Assembly: GCA_019454045.1 (NCBI GenBank)
Contig: SKCR01026747.1
Location: 1 to 64,000 of the forward strand
Length of the DNA: 64,000 nucleotides
Direction of reading: 5' to 3'
Source of the DNA: Zanthoxylum bungeanum
Lineage: Eukaryota > Streptophyta > Magnoliopsida > Sapindales > Rutaceae
Below, in pieces: positions 24,246-35,032 of the stretch (positions are counted from its first letter, which is position 1; each line of letters begins with the position of its first letter). The translations under genes were made by a program, and so were the position numbers. The notes beneath the pieces are model-generated. The model ran no database searches and was not told the origin of the DNA. It saw only the letters and a list, made by a program, of their open reading frames with translations.

Positions 24246-25790
24246 ATGAGACGAACCAGAAGCTTTGAAGTCCGACCGCTTGACCCATAAATTGAAAGAA
24301 CCATCAGACAGTTGAGAAGGGAAAAACGAGAAGGCCAAGAAGCAATCATCAACATGGAACCTGAACCTTTGGAGGTTGCACCACCAATTCCCATTCGAGA
24401 CAGAACCATTCCGGTTGTTGACGGCTTCATTCCTGTATTATATTTTTTCCCTTACCAGCAAATGCATGTGACATCAAAACATGCATTCAGATGATTTAGC
24501 AGTCAGTTCAGTTTGGGGGGAACGCAACTGAAGATCCTAATGCCCACATCAGTAACTTCCTGGAAGTTTGCGGTACTTTCAATTACAACCGAGCAGCTGA
24601 AGAAGCTATAGGATTGCGTGTTTTTCCATATTCCTTGAAAAACAGAGCTAAGGTTTGGCTACATTAATTACCAGCAGGTTCCATCACAACTTGGAACACT
24701 CTAGCCACCAAATTCCTTGAAAAGTAATTTCCACCAGCCAGAACTGCAAAGTTGAGGAATGATATCACATCCTTCGTGCAACAAGATTCAGAATCCCTCT
24801 GCGAAGCTTGGGAAAGATTCAAAGATTTACTCTGGAAATGTCCTCACCATGAGATTGCAAAATGGCTACAAGTTCAAACCTTTTACAATGGACTTTTTGG
24901 AATAATGAGAACCACAATTGATGCTTCTGCTGGAGGAGCGCTAATGGCAAAAGGAGAAGATCAAGCCTGGGACCTAATTGAAGAAATGGCCAACAACAAT
25001 TCCTTGTGGCCAATAGAAAAGAGCTTGATCCAACGAATTGCTAGAATTTATGAAGTTGGAGCCAACATGGCAGTGAATGACAAGCTGGATCAGATATGTA
25101 AATTCATGGAAACTCTCAACATGCAAGTTAATACTGGATCCACAAGTTCACCATATGGAGGAGCACCAGAGCCAAACCAACATAAAGAGACGGTGAATTA
25201 TGTCAACAATTTCAACAGACAGGGGAACAATCCATATTCCAACACCTACAACCCAGGGTGGAGGAATCATCTCAATTTCGCATGGAATAACAATTCAGGG
25301 CAAATGAACAATCCCCCACCCGGATTCCAACAGCAAAACAAAGCCCAGGAGTATGACAAAGAAACAGGAATAACAGAAGTGCTGACCCACTTGAAAAAGA
25401 TAGAAGCAAAACACGACTATCAAACAGCTAGGTATGATGCTTTATTTCAATCCCAAGCAGCATTAATTCAAAGTCAATCTACTTCTATTAAAGCATTGGA
25501 GAATCAAATTGGACAACTGGCCAAAGCTCAGAGTTACAGACCGCTAGGTAACCTTCCTAGCAACACTGAACCAAATCTGAGGAACATGGGGAATGAGCAA
25601 TGTCATGCCATCATATTAAAAACGGTACTGAAATTAACAAAAATGTTGGAGTCAAGGCAACTGTTGAGGAAGTTCCAAAAGAAAGCAGCGAAGCAGTTCC
25701 ACAGATGGAGGAAAAAGAAGCAAAGGAAAAAGATCAAGAAAGAATCATTATACCTCCACCTTTTCCATAGCGTCTCCAGACGAATAAACT
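24246..25790 (+). pseudogene. gag of Athila B (broken)
   Basis: Athila gag. ATG 24246 is followed by an in-frame TAA at 24288-24290, the same stop as in A. Further stops occur near 24494, 24664 and 24726. From 24752 the frame is open for 346 codons: LRNDITSFVQQDSES, WERFKDLLWKCPHHEIAKW, then GAPEPNQHKETVNYVNNFNR and the NNPYSNTYNPGW stretch. A single-base loss near 25620 (AAAACGG for AAAAGTGG) shifts the frame, so the last part of the open frame is not genuine gag. Confidence 0.85.
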
Positions 25791-26493
25791 AGACAAGCAG
25801 TTTTCTCGATTCCTGGAGATCTTCAAAAAGTTGCATATCAACATTCCATTTGCAGAAGCGTTGGAACAAATGCCTAGCTATGTCAATTTCATGAAAGACA
25901 TTCTTTCATGAAAGTGGAGATTGAGAGATTACGAGACAGTAGCATTATCATAAGAATGTAGCGCCATCATTCAGATGAAGCTTCCCCCAAAGTTGAAAGA
26001 TCCTGGCAGTTTCACTGTTCCTTGCACCATAGGAGAACATGACTTTGGTAAGGCTTTGTGTGATTTAGGTGCAAGTGTTAACTTGATGCCTTTTTCTATT
26101 TTCAGGAAATTACAGATTGGATAAACAATGCCCACCACAGTCTCTCTACAACTTGCTGATAGAACGCTCTTATTTCCGAGAGGTGTAGTTGAAGATGTGC
26201 TGGTCAAAGTTGACAAATTCATTTTCCCAACAGATTTTATCGTCCTTGATATGGAGGAAGATGAAAACGTGCCGATCATCCTCGGGAGACCATTATTGGC
26301 TACAGGTCGAACCATTATTGATGTACAAAAAGGAGAACTAATCATGACGGTACATGATCAAGAAGTAACATTCAATGTTTTTAAAAGCCATGAATTTCCC
26401 GAATGACGAGAAGGAGGAATGTTTCAGACTTGATGTGATAAATAGTACCATCCAGACCTCCAATGCAATGCAAAGTTCTGCTGACAAACTTAA
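25791..26493 (+). pseudogene. Protease of Athila B (broken)
   Basis: Retroviral-type aspartic protease of the gypsy polyprotein. The active-site block reads ALCDLGASVNLMPFSIF, followed by SLQLADRTLLFPRGVVEDVL and the flap/helix region [18 protein letters not shown]. Stops occur near 25918 and 26124. The sequence stops abruptly at 26494, where a large deletion begins. Confidence 0.85.
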
Positions 26494-26931
26494 GCATGTC
26501 AATTGCCTGTGGAGCCTGAAGATAAAGTGTACTGTGTACTGAAGAAGCCTATTCTTGCATTACAAGCAACATAAGAGAAACAGTTCCACCAGCTCAATGA
26601 ATTGAAGGAATTTCACATTCAGCCTTTTGAGAATGCCAAATTATACAAAGAAAAGTCCAGAAAGAAACATGATGAGAAGTTAGTGCGCATACAACTGGAA
26701 CCAGGGTAGAAGGTACAGTTAAACAAATCAAGGTTGAAACTCTCCCAAGGAAGCCAAAATCTCGGTGGTCAGGTCCATTCTTAATCACCAAGGTTTTACC
26801 AGATAGAGCCGTTGAGTTACATGATCCCGACTCCAACAAAACATTCAAGGTTAAAAACAAGCGTGTCAAACACTACTGGGGAGAATCAATTGAGCGACAA
26901 AAAGAAAGTGACACACTTTCAGATCCAGCCT
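26494..26931 (+). pseudogene. Integrase C-terminal remnant of Athila B
   Basis: After the deletion junction the frame matches the last part of Athila integrase: KKWH-like and LEPGQ-like blocks, then SWWLGPF-like, [13 protein letters not shown] and [15 protein letters not shown]. It ends SDPA-stop at about 26931, as in C. RT, RNase H and the catalytic core of integrase are missing. Confidence 0.85.
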
Positions 26932-26994
26932 AACGTTCGGGCAGTCATGTCTAACTGACGACTTTAAACTTAGCGCTAGCAGGGAGGCAACCCA

Positions 26995-27018
26995 TGCAAT
27001 TTGGATCTTAACCTTTAA
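26995..27018 (+). pseudogene. Deletion scar with the last codons of LOG in Athila B
   Basis: The leader CCATGCAATTT, which in A and C lies about 50-90 bp before ORF3, is joined directly to GGATCTTAACCTTTAA. In C those bases encode the last residues LDLNL and the stop of LOG (36470-36485). So B once carried ORF3 and LOG and lost both in one deletion of about 1.5 kb. Confidence 0.85.
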
Positions 27019-28316
27019 TTTCCATTTTAGATGTAGAATTTCAGCTAACCATGTACTATCTTCTAAACTCATCTTCTACTTTTTAAGACATTTAGGACAA
27101 TGTCTCATTTAGGTTTGGGGGTGGGGAATAGTTGTAGTATTTTATTTTTATGTTGTTTTTATTTTTAGTACAAAATTTTCGAAAAAATACAAAAAAAAAT
27201 TTAAAAAAAAAAAAAAAATTGTGTTTTTGTGTTTTTAACATGATTAATCAGGTAAAATTGGTGTGAGATAGTTGTGTAAGGAATTTCCACTCCTGAGACG
27301 TATCTCAGCCTATTTCGGAACAAGTTAACTTTTGTTTATTTCTTTTTGAATTATTTAATTTGTGAATTCTCCATAAAACTGACTAAAATGGATCTTCATA
27401 TGCTTAGTTGACATGTATTATCAACATACATGGTAACATACGGACATGAGTTGTAATTGACAAGTTTGTAATATTCAGTGCTCTAGTTTAATAGATGAAA
27501 CATCTAAAAAAGCAATGAGAAAAAAAAAAAACTAGACAAACGTCTAAGATTCGAGTTATTAAGTCCGTATGGGTGTTTTAACACGTAGTGCCTTAAAGCC
27601 AACTGGTTTGAGAGTCACTGACCCAAAGCTCGCTACATGGATTAAAGATGTTGCAAAAAATATATATGTCTGAAGTCTGAGTAATTAAGTCTGTAGGAGT
27701 GTCTTAACACCTAGTGCCCTAAAGCCAACCGGTTTGGGAGTCACTGACCCAAAGCTCGCTACATAGATGAAAAATATTGTATATAAATAAAAAATAGAAA
27801 AATAAATCAAAAAGAAATCAGAAAAATATTTCATTGCTAAAAAATGTGTGAATTCTGATAAAAATTTATGACAAAAATATTACTTTCTCCTCAACTGCAC
27901 TTGTGACTATTGTGGGCAAAATGGGTTGATTAATATTTGTTGGCTGTGTATATGAAGAATGGTAAAAAATAATCGGAGAATTCACTTATTCAGTAATCTA
28001 TAAAGAAACAAAACAACTATTACCTTGGATAAGAAGTTTCATATGTTTAGTCACTAACTTCTTTATTCTATTTTCTCTTGACTTTTTGCTTTTGTGTGCA
28101 TTAGTTTTACTATCTTTTTACTTTTATAAGACGTTTGTGGGTATCGTCGCTGTAAACCCCCACGAGACTACAACTCATCCATTAGGGACACCTAGGGGTT
28201 TAAAGGCTTGTTGCATATGTTAAATGCAACCGTGATCCCCACGAAAGTGGCTTAGTTTAATTTTAATTGTTTCTAGTATTTTATTTGTTGTTTTGCTCGA
28301 GGACTAGCAAAATGTT
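27019..28316 (+). other. Non-coding 3' tail of Athila B
   Basis: No gene is seen. It starts with the ACATTTAGGACAATGTCTC and TTTGGGGGTGGGG purine run (27090-27130). Two copies of a unit of about 100 bp containing GTGCCTTAAAGCCAACTGG lie at about 27545-27645 and 27670-27765. It ends with TGCTCGAGGACTAGCAAAATG. Confidence 0.75.
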
Positions 28317-28329
28317 AGGTTTAGGGGTG
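28317..28329 (+). other. Polypurine tract of Athila B
   Basis: AGGTTTAGGGGTG directly precedes the LTR start TGATGAGCGG; one purine is changed from the form in C (AGGTTTGGGGGTG). Confidence 0.8.
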
Positions 28330-28807
28330 TGATGAGCGGAAAATATATCAATATTTATCGCCCATTTTACTTAATATTATGTTTAGTTTCTCGGGTTTGA
28401 TGAAGTTTTGATGTGTTTTAGTTTATTTTACAAATAAAATAATGTTGGGACTCAATGGAATCATTTAGGACAGAATATGGGTCAAATAAGGGCAAAAATT
28501 GAACTTGAAATATTAATTTTGGAGATTGGAAACTTGAAATGACGTTCTAACGAAGTACAGTTTTCGGAAATTCCAATTTTGCGCAATTATCGTAATTTGG
28601 GGCATACTTTTTACTCCGATATCGGATTGAGCTGATTCAAGTTCTAGATTAAAGAAAACTCAATGATCTACAACTTTGAAGAACAAAATAATTTCGAATT
28701 CTGAATTTTTCATGACCGAAATTGATGAAACATCCGGAAGTGTGTTATGTGTAATTATTAAAGTCATTTTCAAAGCAAAAAAATAAAAAAAAAAATAGTC
28801 AAACTCC
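28330..28807 (+). repeat. 3' LTR of Athila B, first part
   Basis: It matches 22021-22500 of the 5' LTR up to AGTCAAACTCC, where element C is inserted. The second part resumes at 39965. Confidence 0.9.
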
Positions 28808-30942
28808 TGATGAGTGGTAAATCTATCACCATTTCTCACTCATTTAACTTAATATTTTGTATAGTTTCTTGAGTTTTGTGAATATTTTGATGTGTTTTGT
28901 GTTATTTTGTAGATAAATAAAGTTTCAGGACATTCTGGATGTGATTTGGAGCAAAACAGTAAAAATTGGAAAAAGGGCATTTTGGTAATTAGATAAATAA
29001 AGTTTCAGGACATCATGCTAATGTGAGCCGGGTCAACGGGTCAGAATATGAAAAGTTTGACTTTGCTAACGTGCGCCGTGCCATGTGTCACCATCACATC
29101 GATTTGCTAACGTGCGCCGTGCCACGTGTCATCATCATACGGTGCCGACAATCACCATTGCCACGTGTGCCACGTATCACTCCACGTCACCGCCACATCA
29201 TCATCCACATCACCAGTTGACCGAGTCAAAATTCCACGTCATCATCAACCAATCACAGCGTGCCACGTGTCGCAATCATACGGTGCCGATACTCCCTTTC
29301 GCCACGTGTCGCCACGTCACTGCCAACGTCATGCCACATCAGCATAATAATTGAGCTCTCAGCCGCCTTGCCACGTGTCGCCTTATCTCCTTACCAGAAT
29401 CACCACGTGTCATCACCAGAGCATACCACGCCTAACTGTTCCAGCGTCGCGACGCCCACACCTTTGGCGTCGCGACGCCCAGAGCCACCGAGGCCTATAA
29501 ATTGAGCTCGAGATTTCAGTTTTAGTGGTACCATTCTCTCTCACTTCTTTGATGTAAATATGGAGTTTCTCTCTCTAGTTTCTTTTAATTTAAGTTTTGT
29601 AATAAATTTTAATTACGTTTTGTAATAATAGTAATTTACTTTCTTTTTTTACAGTTTTCTATTCACCATGAGGAGGTAACTTCCCCCTGCTAGGGTGAAA
29701 GGTAATTATTTTAGTATTGCTATTTAGAGTAATCTCCCTTTAATATAATATATAAACTTTAAAATTTGACTTAAAAATGATACCGCCAGATTGGTCGGTT
29801 GGTAATTTATTTTAATCTGGTTTAAACCTGACTAATCAATGATACCGCCAGATTGGTCGGTTGGTAATTTAATTTTGGTTCCGCCTATATGGCAGGTTAA
29901 CTTTGGTTCCGCCTTTATGGCTGGTTTATTTTGGTTCCGCCTTTATGGCTGGATTATGGACAAATATTACCGCCTTAATGGCTGGTTGGACTTAATTTGA
30001 CTTAATCAGGTTACCGCCTATATGGCTGGTTGGTAATGTTATTACAAGTTTATATATTATATTATGGGAGATATCTAAATTAGTAGTAGTAAAAATAATT
30101 CCTTTTACCTTAGCATTTTATTTTATTTTACTTTTCAGCTTTTACTTTACTGCAATTACTTTTCAGCATTTTTACTTTATGTCTTTTAAGTTTTTACCAA
30201 CTCTAGCTATGTGTTGTAACTAAGTTAGTTATCTAGGGTTGTGATAAATTCTAATATCACCGGTTTATAAGTGGTTAGATTATAGTTTGGGTAATATAAA
30301 GATTTATTTATTGAGTCTTAATCTTAATGTTTTTTTATTAACTGGCCATTAATAAAATTGACTAGGTAAACTTAAAATGAACTAGACATAGGGATTTTAA
30401 GTTTAAGACCTTAGACTCAATAGCCCACGATCTTCCTTGAGGATAGATAACCCTTTAATAGATTTCCTTATAGGATAGAAATATACCTGTCGGGCGGGGT
30501 AACCAAATCGGAACTTAATCTTAATAAATCTAGGTAATTTGGTTGACATAGATATATGGTTCAATTGGATTATACTAGGTATTTGTAATTGACCATCAGA
30601 AGAGGCTTTTACATAATTTAGTGTTCCAGGTTAATAAATCAATATATTACCCAACTATAAGATAATCACTTCATCTTTAAATAATATTGGAAAAAATCAC
30701 AACCCTAGATAGTTTTTAATATTGAATTTTCTTAAAACCTATTTTCGAACAATTTTATTTACTTGTTTTTAAATTTAGAATCGTCACCATTTCAAATCAA
30801 TCAAACAACCTGTTAGATACTAGTAATCATTTGACCTCATAAAATTAATAGCTTAGGTATTAAGTCCTCGTGGGATCGATACTTTTTATACTACTTGAAC
30901 GATACGTACGCTTGCGTTATACGTGTGTGTTTACGCCGGTCA
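28808..30942 (+). repeat. 5' LTR of Athila C
   Basis: TGATGAGTGG...CGCCGGTCA. U3 holds a dense run of CCACGTGTC and CACGTC motifs (about 29060-29420) and two CGTCGCGACG palindromes (29445-29454 and 29466-29479) just upstream of the TATA box CCTATAAATTG (about 29494). Six or more ACCGCC/TTCCGCC...GGCTGGTT motif copies lie at 29780-30035. A block at about 28992-29020 differs from the 3' LTR in more than point changes. Confidence 0.93.
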
Positions 30943-30948
30943 AGTTTT

Positions 30949-30967
30949 TGGCGCCGTTGCCGGGGAC
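30949..30967 (+). other. Primer-binding site of Athila C
   Basis: TGGCGCCGTTGCCGGGGAC, the canonical Athila form, 6 nt after the LTR. Confidence 0.93.
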
Positions 30968-31029
30968 TTATTTATCTTTCACTATTAGTTTTAAGGTTAG
31001 ATACCTTTACTTGTATCTAATTTTCTTTT

Positions 31030-31110
31030 TACTTATACGTGTCTGTTGCTCTGCTTCTTGCCATCCGATATAATGTTCTCCAAAAGAAGAAGAGCAACAG
31101 ATGGAGGAAA
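31030..31110 (+). other. gag deletion scar of Athila C
   Basis: The leader stops at about 31035 and the sequence resumes in the last part of gag (CAGATGGAGGAAAAAGAAGC, as near 5340 in A), so about 1.4 kb of gag is missing. The junction holds a filler: 31042-31059 is the inverted copy (17 of 18 bases) of 31084-31101. Confidence 0.75.
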
Positions 31111-31250
31111 AAGAAGCAAAGGAAAAATAACAGTTCACTCCACCTGCACCTTTTCCTCAGCGTCTTCAGAAAAACAAACTGGACAAGCAGTTTGCTCGAT
31201 TCCTGGAGGTTTTCAAAAAGCTGCACATCAACATCCCATTTTCAGAAGCC

Positions 31251-31725
31251 TTGGAACAAATGCCCAGCTATGTCAAATTCATAAAAGATATTCTTTCACG
31301 AAAACGGAGATTGGAAGACTACGAGACAGTAGTATTGACGGAAGAATGCAATGCTATCATTCAGAGGAAACTTCCCCAGAAATTGAAAGATCCTGGCAGT
31401 TTCACTGTCATGTGCACCATTGGAGAACATTATATCGGTAAGGCTTTATGTGATTTAGGTGCAAGTGTTAATTTAATGCCTTTTTCTATTTTCAGGAAAC
31501 TGCAAATTGGAGAAGCAATGCCTACTTCAGTCTCACTGCAACTTGCTGATAGAACGCTCGCATTTCCAAGAATAGTCGTTGAAGATGTGCTGGTCAAATT
31601 TGATAAACTCATTCTCCCAGCAGACTTCATTATCCTTGACATGGATGAAGACAAAGATGTGCCGATCATCCTTGGGAGACCATTCTTGGCAACAGTCGAA
31701 CTGTGATTGATGTACAAAAATGAGA
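31251..31725 (+). pseudogene. Protease of Athila C (one frameshift at its end)
   Basis: Open for 151 codons: MPSYVKFIKDILSRKRRLED, then the aspartic protease block ALCDLGASVNLMPFSIF, SVSLQLADRTLAF and [13 protein letters not shown] one-base loss near 31697 (ACAGTCG for ACAGGTCG) breaks the link with the following RT frame, and a TGA follows near 31722. In the intact polyprotein this domain would cut Gag and Pol apart. Confidence 0.85.
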
Positions 31726-31726
31726 A

Positions 31727-34054
31727 TTGACCATGAAAGTTCAGGACCAAGAAGTTACCTTCAATGTTTTCAAAGCCATGAAATTCCCGAGTGAAGAAAA
31801 AGAGGAAGAATGCTTCAGAGTTGATGTTGTTGATAGTATCGTTCAAAATACTAAGCCAAATCCCACAAATACACTTGAAGCTTGCATCACCAACATGACT
31901 GACAGCGAGCTAGATGCTGAAATCCTGGAATGTATCAACTACCTTGAAAAACCATTCCGATTCAAAGCAACGCCACCAGTTGAAAGCTTGGAACTGCCAA
32001 AGAAAGATCGAATCAAGCCTTCGATTGAAGAACCACCACAGTTGGATCTGAAGTTACTTCCGAGTCATTTCAGGTATGCATTTCTTGGAAACTCTTCTGA
32101 ATTACCTATTATTATTTCATCTTTGCTAACATTGGAGCAGGAAGAAAAGTTGCTGAGAGTGTTACGAGAGCACAAGAAAGCCATTGGTTGGACTATAGCA
32201 GACATTCGAGGCATTAGTCCATCATTTTGCATGCACAAGATCCTGATGAACGATGAGTACAAACCCACAGTGGAACATCAACGGAGACTCAATCCAATCA
32301 TGAAGGAAGTCGTAAAGAAAGAAATCATCAAATGGTTGGATGCTGGCATCATTTACCCCATCTCAGACAGCAGTTGGGTAAGTCATATACAGTGTGTACC
32401 GAAGAAAGGAGGAATTACTGTGGTTACCAATGAAAAGAACGAGCTAATCCCAACAAGAACGGTGACTGGATGGAGAGTATGCATGGACTACAGGAAGCTG
32501 AACAAAGCCACGAGGAATGATAATTGTCCGCTACCATTCATTGACCAGATGTTAGACAGACTGGCAGGACATGAGTTCTATTGCTTTCTGGAAGGATATT
32601 CAGGGTACAATCAGATTGCCATCGCACCAGAAGACCAGGAGAAAACTACATTTACATGTCTCTATGGTACTTTTGCTTTCCACATGATGCCATTTGGATT
32701 ATGTAATGTCCCCGCCACTTTTCAGCGTTGCATGATGGCCATATTCTCAGACATGCTGGAGCAGAGTATGGAGGTTTTCATGGATGACTTTTCTGTGTTT
32801 GGAGATTCTTTTGACCATTATTTGTAAAATTTGGAACAGGTGTTACAAAGGTGCAAAGATACAAACATGGTACTCAACTGGGAGAAATGCCACTTTATGG
32901 TGCATGAAGGCATTGTTCTTGGACACTGGATCTCACAAAAGGGGATTGAGGTAGACAAAGCAAAGATAGAGACAATTGAAAAACTACCTCCACTAACATC
33001 AGTAAAAGGTATTCGAAGTTTTCTTGGACATTCAGGTTTTTACAGGAGATTTATCAAAGACTTTTCCAAAATTGCAAAACCTCTTTGCAATCTTCTGGAG
33101 AAGGATGTGCCTTTCAACTTCACCAAAGAATGCCAGAAAGCTTTTGAGATCTTAAAACAGAAGCTGGTCTCTGCCCCCATCATTGTAGCACCAGACTGGA
33201 CCATTCCATTTGAAGTGATGTGCGATGTTAGTGATTTTTCTATAGGAGCAGTTTTGGGACAACATAAAGCAAAGATTTTTCACACCATTTATTATTCCAG
33301 CAGAACTCTAAATGAAACTCAACTCAACTACACAACTATCGAAAAGGAGTTGCTCGCAGTTGTGTACACTTTTAACAAATTATGCTCTTATCTGTTGGGT
33401 CCCAAAGTGGTGGTCTACACAGATCATTCAGCAATCAAGTACTTGATCGCGAAGAAAGATGCCAAACCCAGATTGATCCGTTGGATACTTCTTCTGCAAG
33501 AATTTGACGTGGAGATCAGAGACAGGAAAAGAACAGAAAACCAAGTGGCAGATCATCTGTCGAGGCTCGAGAATGAAGAAACAGCTGGCAAAGAACTGAC
33601 AATCAAAGAAACTTTTCCATATGAACAGCTGTTTGCCATAAAACAGCAGGAAGTCCCTTGGTATGCTGACTATGTCAACTACATAGTGTCAGGAAAATGG
33701 CCGTTGGAATGGACAACTCATCAACGAAAGAAATTTTTCAAAGAAGTCAAGCATTATGTTTGGGATGAGCCGTACATGTTCAAACGATGTACTGATCAAC
33801 TACTGAGACGATGTGTTCCACATGAGGAGGTCAACAGTGTTCTGCAGCACTGTCATTCATCACCATACGGCGAACACTTCAGCGGAAATAAAACTGCAGC
33901 CAAAGTCCTACAATCAGGTTTGTTCTGGCCCACTCTTTTTAAAGATGTTTATCTTTTTGCTCTTCAATGTGACAGATGCCAGAGGATGGGGAATATTTCG
34001 AGGAGAAATGAAGGACCATTGCAAAACATTCTGGAAGTGGAGATATTCGATGTG
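31727..34054 (+). pseudogene. RT, RNase H and integrase N-terminal region of Athila C
   Basis: Two adjacent long frames in the same phase, separated by a single TAA at 32825-32827. RT (about 32215-33000) has LNPIMKEVVKKEIIKWLDAG, FGLCNVPATFQRCM and the catalytic FMDDFSVFGD. RNase H (about 33200-33560) has the blocks [19 protein letters not shown] and [13 protein letters not shown]. The integrase zinc-binding region (about 33830-34000) has [17 protein letters not shown] and [14 protein letters not shown] at 34055-34057 replaces the Trp codon before GIDFMGPF. Apart from these two stops the frame is complete, so this copy decayed little after insertion. Confidence 0.9.
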
Positions 34055-34057
34055 TAG

Positions 34058-34894
34058 GGTATTGATTTCATGGGACCGTTTGTTCCATCATTCGGAAACC
34101 TGTACATCCTAGTTGCTGTAGACTACGTCTCCAAATGGGTTAAAGAAATTGCATTGCCCTCCAATGATTCAAAAGTGGTGATCAAATTCCTGAAAAAGAA
34201 CATTTTCACTCGGTTCGGAACACCTCGTGCAATCATCAGCGATGGTGGCTCACATTTCTGCAACAGATACTTCGATGCACTCCTATCCAAATACGGAGTT
34301 ACTCATAAGGTTGCCACAGCTTACCATCCACAGTCAAATGGACAGGTTGAGGTTTCAAACAGGGAAATCAAAAGAATCTTGGAGAGAACTGTTGGATCAA
34401 CAAGGAGGGACAGGTCTACAAAACTAGATGATGCATTATGGGCCTACCGGATAGCTTACAAGACACTCATTGGTATGTCCCCATATCGATTGGTGTTTGG
34501 GAAAGCATGCCATCTGCCAGTTGAGCTTGAACACAAGGCGTACTGGGCACTGAAGAAGTTGAATCTTGACTCACAAGCTGCAGGAGAGAAACGACTTCAT
34601 CAACTCAACGAATTGGAGGAGTTAAATGGCATGACGAAAAATAGTGCACAAACAGTTGGAACCAAGGCAGCAGGTGTTGTTGTACAACTCGAGTTGAAAC
34701 TTTTCCCTGGAAAGTTGAAATTTATGTGGTCAAGTCCTTTTGTGATCACTCAGGTTTTACCTTATGGAGCTGTTGAGTTACTGGATCCCAACACCAACAA
34801 CACATTCAAAGTTAACAGTCAGCGTGTCAAGCACTACTGGGGAGAATCATTTGAGCGACAAAAAGAAAGTGTCACACTTTCAGATCCAGCATAA
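34058..34894 (+). pseudogene. Integrase core and C-terminal region of Athila C
   Basis: DDE integrase: first Asp in [10 protein letters not shown], second in [11 protein letters not shown], Glu region in [20 protein letters not shown]. The C-terminal part ends [21 protein letters not shown] short in-frame loss after [11 protein letters not shown] removes a Lys-rich stretch that A keeps. It inserts cDNA into the chromosome. It is cut from RT only by the TAG at 34055. Confidence 0.88.
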
Positions 34895-35004
34895 TGTTCA
34901 GGCAGTCACGTCTAGCTGACGACTTTAAACTTAGCGCTCGCAGAGAGGCAACCCATGCAATTTTTGTATATATTGTGATTTGGTGTGATTTAATTTGGTG
35001 TGTT

Positions 35005-35016
35005 TACTTTTTGCAG
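35005..35016 (+). promoter_or_regulatory. Splice-acceptor-like site before ORF3 in Athila C
   Basis: TTTACTTTTTGCAG ends at 35016, 17 nt before the ORF3 ATG. The equivalent place in A has TTTAATTTTTGTAG (to 9225). It would fit production of ORF3 from a spliced subgenomic mRNA; this is inference. Confidence 0.4.
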
Positions 35017-35032
35017 ATTAAGTCATTTCAAG

